DNA of 21,235 nucleotides, from positions 1 to 21,235 of the IMG/VR virus record IMGVR_UViG_3300023087_000130, one strand, 5' to 3'. Below, one piece after another: positions 1 to 4,942 of the stretch; the first letter of the stretch is position 1, and each line of letters starts with the position of its first letter. This stretch comes from a virus. The notes beneath the pieces were generated by a model. The model saw only the letters and a list, made by a program, of their open reading frames with translations. It had not been told where the DNA came from and searched no databases. The position numbers and the translations under genes are program-made.

Positions 1-41
1 TATTCGATAAATACTGATTTGTGAATGCACTAATCTACAAA

Positions 42-56
42 GTGACGTAACGTCAC
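42..56. repeat. 15-bp palindrome GTGACGT-A-ACGTCAC
   Basis: Perfect 7-bp arms around one central base. A symmetric site of this size in a non-coding phage leader is a plausible operator for a dimeric DNA-binding protein. No matching regulator gene is visible in the window, so the function is inference. Confidence 0.55.
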
Positions 57-122
57 AAAACCAGCGCAACACACATTAACGCCACGGTCGCACACGGGCG
101 CGCGCGGGTAAACTAAACCGTT

Positions 123-191
123 CAGTTTAGCAAGCATTTTGCCGAATTGGTGAAAACTGGACTTAAACCATATAGCTAAACTGGACTTAAA
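123..191. repeat. Iteron-like cluster of AAACTG elements
   Basis: Direct copies of AAACTGGACTTAAA start at 154 and 178, exactly 24 bp apart. A 9-bp inverted repeat pairs CAGTTTAGC (123-131) with GCTAAACTG (175-183). A related CTAAAC/GTTTAG hairpin lies at 113-130, and an inverted CCAGTTT core recurs at 279-285. The regular spacing and mixed orientations resemble protein-binding repeats of an origin or an operator array. Confidence 0.5.
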
Positions 192-247
192 TCAGGTAAG
201 TCACTGATATTGCACAATAATAAATTTAACATAATCGACATTATGCG

Positions 248-267
248 AAGTATCGCGAAAGTATCGC
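248..267. repeat. Tandem direct repeat AAGTATCGC x2
   Basis: AAGTATCGC occurs at 248-256 and 259-267, an 11-bp period of about one helical turn. It lies between the AAACTG cluster and the C-rich element, so the same DNA-binding protein family could bind both copies on one helix face. Confidence 0.45.
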
Positions 268-293
268 TCAATCTGGACCCAGTTTCGCTGGAA

Positions 294-324
294 CCCCCCC
301 CCGTCTAGCCCCCACCCCTACCCC
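294..324 (-). other. Four-tract G-quadruplex motif (i-motif on + strand)
   Basis: On the + strand, C-tracts of 9, 5, 4 and 4 residues lie at 294-302, 309-313, 315-318 and 321-324. Read on the minus strand this is G4-TA-G4-T-G5-CTAGAC-G9, with loops of 2, 1 and 6 nt. That satisfies the usual G3+ N1-7 definition of an intramolecular quadruplex with room to spare. An AT-rich patch follows directly. C-rich blocks reappear at 401-407 and 438-451, the second with three tracts. Confidence 0.75.
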
Positions 325-375
325 TATTATTATAATACATTCCCACACAGAAAAATTCGTGTTATACAGTTCGCA

Positions 376-441
376 GGGGTGCTACCTCGTGATGTGCCTT
401 CCCTCCCTGTGGCGCAACCCATTTCCTTCCTGTAGCACCCC
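376..441. repeat. Widely spaced 10-bp inverted repeat GGGGTGCTAC / GTAGCACCCC
   Basis: Perfect 10-bp arms at 376-385 and 432-441 are separated by 46 nt of pyrimidine-rich DNA. They could form a long-looped stem in single-stranded DNA or leader RNA, or be two oppositely oriented binding sites. The position, 70-135 bp ahead of the terminase small-subunit gene, makes a packaging-site role possible but unproven. Confidence 0.5.
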
Positions 442-475
442 CACCCACCCCACGTATTGCTTTATTGTGGTATCA

Positions 476-484
476 TGTTAAAAT
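476..484 (+). promoter_or_regulatory. Candidate extended -10 promoter for the terminase operon
   Basis: TGTTAAAAT (TG at 476-477, TAAAAT at 479-484) matches the bacterial extended -10 pattern TGnTATAAT at all but one base of the hexamer. A TTGCTT that could serve as -35 sits at 458-463, with a short 15-bp spacer. Transcription would begin near 491, about 20 nt before the chosen start of the first gene. It is the best + strand promoter candidate seen, but host sigma preferences are unknown. Confidence 0.35.
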
Positions 485-511
485 TTGCAAAAAATCACAG
501 AAGGATTTGGT

Positions 512-1006
512 ATGGCTGGTAAGTCATTGCAGAAGCAGCGCTTAGCTGAGATTGCTAGTAGAGGTGGTGCTGATTATTTGCGTGAGTGGTTACTTGAGGG
601 TAAGACGATCAAAGCGCTTGCTGCAGACATGGGTATGCATCGCGGAACTCTTCGCAATCTTATATTGAAAGACCCAGAGTTGACTAAGGCGGTGGATGAG
701 GCGCGGTTGCATGCTGCAGATGCGCACTTTGAGGACACCTTTGATTTGCTGAACGAAGTGAATGAGCGCCGCCAGAGAGAGATTTTTGAGGCGCTTGATG
801 AGGATAGCACGCGGGATGTAAGTGAGGCCAACGTTAGTCAGGTTGACCTTGGGTTGCTCAAGCAGAAGATTGGTCAGAAAAACCTAGCCGCAGCCAATTA
901 TAACCCTGAGCGATACGGCGGGAAAAACCAGCAGCAAATCAACATTAATATTGGTGATTTCCATTTAGATGCGCTGCGGAAGGTCAAGGTGATTGACCAT
1001 GAGTAA
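512..1006 (+). CDS. terS: Terminase small subunit
   Basis: Predicted DNA-recognition subunit of the packaging motor (164 aa). It would bind the packaging site and hand DNA to the large subunit encoded directly downstream. Residues about 32-50 (TIKALAADMGMHRGTLRNL) read as a helix-turn-helix. A helical, charged centre follows, and the C-terminal part contains YNPERYGGKN (from residue 130), a tail typical of phage small terminases that ends in KNP/YG-type motifs. The ATG at 512 is chosen because AAGGA (501-505) sits 6 nt upstream. An in-frame TTG at 485 has no ribosome site and would overlap the putative promoter. The stop codon lies inside the start of the large-subunit gene, implying translational coupling. 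Family assignment rests on motif plus context. Confidence 0.85.
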   Translation: MAGKSLQKQRLAEIASRGGADYLREWLLEGKTIKALAADMGMHRGTLRNLILKDPELTKAVDEARLHAADAHFEDTFDLLNEVNERRQREIFEALDEDSTRDVSEANVSQVDLGLLKQKIGQKNLAAANYNPERYGGKNQQQININIGDFHLDALRKVKVIDHE

Positions 1007-2408
1007 TCTCGCAGAAAATACGATGATTGACTTTGTGCAGCGGTATCGCAAGAAGCCTGCTTTATTTGTGCAAGAGGTGCTTGGCGTGGAGCCATTGTCG
1101 TATCAGGCAGAATTTCTTGATGCGATTGCGTCTGGCGAACGAAAGATTAGCATTCGGTCTGGTCATGGTACTGGTAAGTCTACAGCAGCATCGTGGGCAA
1201 TGCTATGGTATTTTTTGATGCATTACCCAAATAAAGTTGTTGTAACTGCGCCGACTAGCAGCCAGCTTTTTGACGCGCTGTTTGCGGAGCTGAAACGTTG
1301 GATAAATGAGCTGCCAGAGAGCTTGCAAAACGTGCTGAATGTAAAGTCAGACCGTGTAGAGCATATGTCTGCGCAGAGCGAGATGTTTATTTCTGCTAGA
1401 ACGTCACGCGCAGAAACGCCTGAAGCTTTGGCTGGTGTTCACTCTGAGCATGTTATGTTGGTTGTGGATGAGGCTTCTGGTGTGCCTGAGCAGGTATTTG
1501 AGGCTGCGGCTGGGTCTATGTCGGGCCATAGCGCGACTACGATTATGCTGAGCAACCCCACGCGAAGTAGCGGTACGTTTTTTGAAAGCCAGACGCGCAT
1601 GGCGGATAGCTGGTGGACACGCCGTTGGTCCTGCGTGGATAGTCCCTTGGTGAGCGATGAGTTTGTTCAGGAGATGCGTGAGCGATATGGCGAGGAAAGC
1701 AATGCGTATCGTATTCGTGTGCTGGGTGAGTTCCCGCTTGCTGACGATGACACGATTATCCCGTATCATCTTATTGAGAATGCCACGCATCGTGACGTGC
1801 AGATTGATGAGGAAAGCACCACAGTAGTTTGGGGGCTAGACGTAGCTCGCTTTGGGACGGACAAAACTGCGCTTTGTAAAAGGCAGGGGCCAGTCGTGAG
1901 CGAGATTATGGCGTGGCAGGGGCTAGACTTGATGCAGACTGTTGGTCGTGTTGTTGCTGAGTATGAGGCGTTGCCGCCCAGCAGACAGCCCAAGCAAATC
2001 CTTGTTGACAGCATTGGCGTAGGCTCAGGTGTGGTGGATCGCCTGCGTGAGTTAGGCTTGCCTGTGCGCGGCGTAAACGTTGCTGAAGCGCCAAGCATGG
2101 GCGATACTTACCTAAACTTGAGAAGTGAGCTTTGGTTTAAAACGAAGGCTTGGCTAGAGGATCGCTCTTGCAAGCTACCGAAGAATGAAAAGCTCATCGC
2201 AGAGTTGAGTAGTATTCGCTATAGCTTTACCTCTAGTGGTAAAATGAAAGCTGAGAGTAAAGATGAGATGCGCAAGCGTGGCTTAACCTCGCCTGACTTG
2301 GCTGATGCGCTGTGTTTGACGATGGCGAGTGACGCTGCGACTGCTTTATCTGGTGCATTTAATAGCTGGCGTGGTGAAATTAGAAGGAATTTGCGTGGAA
2401 TAGCTTAA
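999..2408 (+). CDS. terL: Terminase large subunit (packaging ATPase and nuclease)
   Basis: Motor and headful/end-cutting nuclease of DNA packaging (469 aa). The ATPase half has Walker A GHGTGKS (residues 55-61), Walker B LVVDEAS with D157/E158, and a coupling-type segment TIMLSNPTRSSGTFFE. The RNase H-like nuclease half shows the expected acidic residues: GLDVARFG (D281), ILVDSIGVGSG (D337) and SPDLADAL (D433, D436). All key residues are present, so the protein should be active. The ATG at 999 overlaps the end of terS and has AAGG about 9 nt upstream; a TTG at 993 is less likely. Unusually, the portal gene is not next door but about 15 kb downstream. The N-terminal AENTMID-coding stretch has a near-identical copy in the fibre-chaperone gene. 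Confidence 0.96.
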   Translation: MSNLAENTMIDFVQRYRKKPALFVQEVLGVEPLSYQAEFLDAIASGERKISIRSGHGTGKSTAASWAMLWYFLMHYPNKVVVTAPTSSQLFDALFAELKRWINELPESLQNVLNVKSDRVEHMSAQSEMFISARTSRAETPEALAGVHSEHVMLVVDEASGVPEQVFEAAAGSMSGHSATTIMLSNPTRSSGTFFESQTRMADSWWTRRWSCVDSPLVSDEFVQEMRERYGEESNAYRIRVLGEFPLADDDTIIPYHLIENATHRDVQIDEESTTVVWGLDVARFGTDKTALCKRQGPVVSEIMAWQGLDLMQTVGRVVAEYEALPPSRQPKQILVDSIGVGSGVVDRLRELGLPVRGVNVAEAPSMGDTYLNLRSELWFKTKAWLEDRSCKLPKNEKLIAELSSIRYSFTSSGKMKAESKDEMRKRGLTSPDLADALCLTMASDAATALSGAFNSWRGEIRRNLRGIA

Positions 2409-2439
2409 TGTGATACGTTTGCAGCAAAAGGAGTTAGCT

Positions 2440-2517
2440 ATGAAGCCATGTAAAGGTTGCCCAACGCCTGTAGCGTGTAAGCGTGCTGGCAAGTGTCAGG
2501 GTAAGAAGTACAAGTGA
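2440..2517 (+). CDS. 25-aa four-cysteine mini-protein
   Basis: A very short gene encoding a 25-residue peptide that begins MKPCKGCPTPVACKRAGKC and ends in a basic GKKYK tail. Four cysteines (C4, C7, C13, C19) in a C-x2-C-x5-C-x5-C layout suggest a small metal-binding knuckle, or alternatively two disulfides. Translation looks real because a perfect AAGGAG (2428-2433) sits 6 nt before the ATG and the gene fills the gap after terL exactly. The next gene begins 4 nt after its stop. I recall similar tiny Cys/Lys peptides next to terminase genes in environmental phages, but no function is known to me. A nucleic-acid-binding accessory to packaging is a guess. Confidence 0.7.
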   Translation: MKPCKGCPTPVACKRAGKCQGKKYK

Positions 2518-2521
2518 TGTA

Positions 2522-2713
2522 ATGTTTACCGCGTTTGTTCTCTTGTGCGCTCAGAATTACTGCTTTGCAGTCGGTGGGCCTGCGTATGCTGATGAGAATG
2601 AATGCATTGCTGATTTTATGCAGAACGGAGTTCCGTCTTTGCAGATGAAATATCCAACGTATACAATCATGCAAGTTAAGTGTTATGAATGGGAAAAGCA
2701 GGTGAAGTCCTAA
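2522..2713 (+). CDS. Small cysteine-containing hypothetical protein
   Basis: 63-aa product of unknown role. Residues 2-17 are hydrophobic (FTAFVLLCAQNYCFAV), resembling a short membrane or signal segment or a buried beta-strand. Four cysteines (C9, C14, C28, C54) could form two disulfides. The C-terminal half contains a CYEWEK motif. The ATG at 2522 is chosen because it starts 4 nt after the stop of the preceding mini-gene; a GTG at 2483 would overlap that gene fully and adds an unlikely basic leader. No good ribosome site is seen, so expression probably relies on coupling to the upstream gene. The stop overlaps the next ATG (TAATG). Function unknown. Confidence 0.6.
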   Translation: MFTAFVLLCAQNYCFAVGGPAYADENECIADFMQNGVPSLQMKYPTYTIMQVKCYEWEKQVKS

Positions 2714-2835
2714 TGCCGTATTCTAAGTATAGCCCAAAGCAAAAAAAGTTAGCTGCAGTGGCTCCACCACGCAAGAAAATTACTGGCGCAGACTTGAAAA
2801 AGCTGAGCAAAAGCAAAAAAGGTAAAAAGAAATGA
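2713..2835 (+). CDS. 40-aa lysine-rich mini-protein
   Basis: Encodes a 40-residue, strongly basic peptide beginning MPYSKYSPKQKKLAAVAPPR, followed by KKITGADLKKL and a run of Lys/Ser/Gly at the C-terminus. Its first base overlaps the preceding stop (TAATG) and its stop overlaps the next start (ATGA), so it sits in an unbroken chain of coupled genes. Short SK/QKK-AAxAPPR-KITGADF-type peptides recur beside terminase and adaptor genes of environmental podovirus-like phages as far as I recall. Their role is not established to my knowledge. The charge suggests DNA or RNA contact, perhaps as a virion-packaged or packaging accessory peptide. That is inference. Confidence 0.7.
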   Translation: MPYSKYSPKQKKLAAVAPPRKKITGADLKKLSKSKKGKKK

Positions 2836-3617
2836 ACGCAGGACAGGCATTAGGTTTATTAGCTGGTTTGGGCGCAATCAATGCATTACGCGGTGGACGT
2901 GATGGCGCTGGCCCTCGTTTTACTGGCTTGTTGGATATGATTGACGGCGGTGGTGCTGGCAAATCAGGTGATCGCTTTGAAGGTGGTGGCTTGCTGTCCA
3001 TGCTGGGCAATCTGTTTATGAAGCCATATGAGGCGCAGAATAAGATAGAAGAGATTGCAGCTAGAACGTCTGCGCGTAATCGAAGCAGCTCGCCTGTGCC
3101 ACAGTTGCGTCCAAATATGACAATGGGTACTCCCATTACAGAATATAGTGAAAGTTTGCTTGCGCCCGTTATACCAACAGTGCAGAACACTGCAGCGATG
3201 GAGGATGCAAATCTTCCTGCTAAGCAATATTCTGGTCGCGGTAATATGTATATGCCTCGCGGCGGCATGGAGTATTCAGGTCGCGGCACGATGGCTGGAT
3301 CACCAGAGGTGATGACATATTCGGGTCGCGGTAATTTAGGAATGGAGGGCAAGCAAGGATTGCTTTATTCAGGGCGTGGCACAATGGCTGGAGCAGATCG
3401 TCCTGTGACCTATTCAGGGCGTGGCACAACAATGGGAGGCCCAGAGCTAGAGCCATATGTAGGGCCAGTTCCTGTCGCAAATGTGAATGACGATGCAATG
3501 ATGGATCAATTCATTAATGATTTATTGGACTTGAAGCCAGACGCAATCCAAGAATTTGATCAAAGCGCAATGCAAGACCTTTATACAACTTATGTCCAGA
3601 ACGGTGGTAAATTTTAG
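2832..3617 (+). CDS. Hypothetical protein with five YSGRG repeats
   Basis: 261-aa protein of unknown function. The N-terminus is Gly/Ala/Leu-rich (GQALGLLAGLGAINAL) and could be a membrane-active or buried helix. Residues 133-198 hold five copies of Y-S-G-R-G followed by N/T and M/L/T, at residues 133, 148, 163, 179 and 194, a 15-16 residue period. The C-terminal 40 residues look like an ordinary helical domain (DQFINDLLDLKPDAIQEF). The start overlaps the preceding stop (ATGA), with AAAGG about 9 nt upstream. The low-complexity middle is likely flexible or fibrous. The position between terminase and adaptor genes suggests a minor virion or packaging protein, but I do not recognise the family. 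Confidence 0.8.
   Translation: MNAGQALGLLAGLGAINALRGGRDGAGPRFTGLLDMIDGGGAGKSGDRFEGGGLLSMLGNLFMKPYEAQNKIEEIAARTSARNRSSSPVPQLRPNMTMGTPITEYSESLLAPVIPTVQNTAAMEDANLPAKQYSGRGNMYMPRGGMEYSGRGTMAGSPEVMTYSGRGNLGMEGKQGLLYSGRGTMAGADRPVTYSGRGTTMGGPELEPYVGPVPVANVNDDAMMDQFINDLLDLKPDAIQEFDQSAMQDLYTTYVQNGGKF
3228..3425 (+). repeat. Five tandem YSGRG-encoding repeats
   Basis: About 45-bp units start at 3228, 3273, 3318, 3366 and 3411, each opening with TATTC(T/A/G)GG(T/G)CG(C/T)GG. The amino-acid core is invariant while third codon positions vary, which points to selection on the peptide rather than a recent DNA duplication. Confidence 0.8.
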
Positions 3618-3619
3618 CA

Positions 3620-3880
3620 ATGCCTAAAGACCCCCGCCTCGCCCGCGCTGGAGTATCGGGTTATAATAAACCCAAGCGCACTCCAAGCCACAAAACTAAG
3701 TCGCACGTAGTTGTGGCTAAGGAAGGCGATAAGGTTAAGACAATTCGCTTTGGCCAGCAGGGCAAGACGGGCGACAAGACTATGACAAAACGCGCCAAGT
3801 CGTTTAAAGCGCGTCATGCGAAAAACATAGCCAAGGGCAAGATGTCTGCGGCATACTGGGCAGATAAGGTAAAGTGGTAG
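3620..3880 (+). CDS. Conserved small basic phage protein
   Basis: 86-aa protein rich in Lys, Arg and His. It has a MPKDPRLARAGVSGYNKPKR opening, a central VVVAKEGDKVKTIRFGQQG strand-rich core, and a conserved-looking C-terminus RHAKNIAKGKMSAAYWADKV. I recognise this architecture as a protein that recurs in environmental and marine phages next to adaptor and terminase genes, but its function is not known to me. The compact fold and high charge would fit a small DNA- or RNA-binding, or virion-internal, protein. It starts 2 nt after the previous stop without a strong ribosome site, and its own stop directly abuts the adaptor ATG, so translation is probably coupled. Confidence 0.85.
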   Translation: MPKDPRLARAGVSGYNKPKRTPSHKTKSHVVVAKEGDKVKTIRFGQQGKTGDKTMTKRAKSFKARHAKNIAKGKMSAAYWADKVKW

Positions 3881-4498
3881 ATGGCACTCGCAACTTATGA
3901 TGATCTAAAAGCAAGCATTGCGGATTTCTTGAACCGCGATGATTTAACCAGCGTCATTCCTGATTTTATCACGATGGCGGAAGCTAGGCTAAACCGTGAG
4001 GTGCGTCACTGGCGTCAAGAAGACCGCGCCACAGCTACACTTGATGCGCAATACACAGCGTTACCTAGTAACTTTCTTGAGCCAATCCGCATGTCGCTGA
4101 CATCAGGTGATACGTCGATTATGGAGATTGTTGGCGTTCAAGAAATGTCAGACTTGCGGGCTAAGGCTTTGAACACATCTGGGCGGCCTCGTTACTTTAC
4201 GATCCTTGACCAGTCTATTGAGGTGTATCCAACGCCTGATGCAACTTACAATCTTGAGATGGTCTATTACGAAACCTTACCAGACCTAGCCACCAATAGC
4301 ACAAACTGGCTGCTAACAAACTATCCAGATGCGTATTTGTATGGATCGCTTTTGCATACTGCGCCTTACTTGCAAGAGGATGTACGCATCCAGACTTGGA
4401 CTGCGTTGTATCAATCGGCTGTTTCTGCTATAAATTTAGATGCAGAGCGTGCAAAAACTGGTGGCTCTGGTCGCCGTATGAAAATTAGGAGCTACTAA
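3881..4498 (+). CDS. Head-tail adaptor protein (SU10/gp11-like)
   Basis: 205-aa predicted adaptor that docks under the portal ring and connects it to the tail nozzle. The N-terminal pattern TYDDLKASIADFLNRDDLTS, followed by IPDFITMAEARLNREVRHW, is characteristic of phage adaptor proteins related to those of SU10-like podoviruses and functionally to T7 gp11. A beta-rich centre (ALPSNFLEPIRMSL, RYFTILDQSIEVYPTP) and a C-terminal helical segment follow (SLLHTAPYLQEDVRIQTW). Length is normal for the family. The start abuts the previous stop. Its stop overlaps the next start, which has its own AGGAG. Confidence 0.82.
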   Translation: MALATYDDLKASIADFLNRDDLTSVIPDFITMAEARLNREVRHWRQEDRATATLDAQYTALPSNFLEPIRMSLTSGDTSIMEIVGVQEMSDLRAKALNTSGRPRYFTILDQSIEVYPTPDATYNLEMVYYETLPDLATNSTNWLLTNYPDAYLYGSLLHTAPYLQEDVRIQTWTALYQSAVSAINLDAERAKTGGSGRRMKIRSY

Positions 4499-4929
4499 TG
4501 GCAAGTTTTACAAAGGTAAATGACTTTGTGGTCAACCTAGCCAACGCAATGGACTTAGATAGTGATACACTTGCCGTTGCGCTGACGAACACAGACCCAA
4601 CAGCGGGTACGGATGCATCGGCGGATGGCAATGGTGTATTGGCGAATATCTCTGAGATCGCATACACAAACCTATCGTCACGCACACTGGCGAACGTTAC
4701 ATCGACGCAGACAGGCGGCACATACAAGCTATCAGCGGATGACTTGGTGCTTACAGCGTCAGGCGGATCAGTCGCGCCGTTCCGCTATGTGGTTGTTTAC
4801 AATGATACGCCAACGTCGCCTGCTGATCCAATTATTGGATACTACGACTATGGTTCATCATTGACGCTGAACGATGGCGATACATTTACAATCGACATTG
4901 GCACAAACGGTATCCTTACTCTGACATAA
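4498..4929 (+). CDS. Predicted small virion structural protein
   Basis: 143-aa, beta-strand-rich, acidic protein beginning [18 protein letters not shown]. It contains [15 protein letters not shown], a central [32 protein letters not shown] and a [18 protein letters not shown]-terminal part. This layout recurs in phage structural gene clusters, between adaptor and fibre genes, usually annotated simply as a structural or tail protein. It lacks transmembrane or signal segments. The start is strongly supported by AGGAG (4487-4491) six nt upstream and the TAATG overlap with the adaptor gene. A role as a decoration or baseplate/tail protein is inferred from position only. Confidence 0.75.
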   Translation: MASFTKVNDFVVNLANAMDLDSDTLAVALTNTDPTAGTDASADGNGVLANISEIAYTNLSSRTLANVTSTQTGGTYKLSADDLVLTASGGSVAPFRYVVVYNDTPTSPADPIIGYYDYGSSLTLNDGDTFTIDIGTNGILTLT

Positions 4930-4942
4930 TAGGAGCGTCATC

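Larger units (their letters stand above)
1..511. other. Non-coding leader upstream of the terminase genes, rich in repeats
   Basis: No convincing gene is seen in this half-kilobase, which is the only long gene-free stretch in a window otherwise packed gene to gene. It holds a 15-bp palindrome, two direct copies of an AAACTGGACTTAAA element with further inverted copies of its core, a tandem AAGTATCGC pair, several small inverted repeats (CATAAT/ATTATG at 230-245, ATCAG/CTGAT at 191-208), a C-rich four-tract element, an AT-rich patch (325-338), a widely spaced 10-bp inverted repeat and a candidate promoter. Such a mixture next to a terminase small-subunit gene is typical of a phage control region: replication origin, operator/promoter cluster or packaging signal. 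Which of these it is cannot be decided from sequence alone. The window edge prevents seeing whether it extends further left. Confidence 0.7.

Noticed and set aside
331-336. TATAAT as a promoter -10 element
   Set aside because: No -35-like sequence at the proper distance because the C-rich tract lies there; it may instead be part of an easily melted patch.
485-511. Non-ATG extensions of terS (TTG 485) and likewise of terL (993), the oxygenase (6663) and the gene at 12625 (12580)
   Set aside because: In each case a downstream ATG has the ribosome site at proper distance, and the extension adds residues overlapping other elements or genes.
2780-3352. 190-codon open frame on the minus strand
   Set aside because: Its proline/arginine-rich repeats are only the complement of the YSGRG repeats and the Gly-rich start of the + strand gene.
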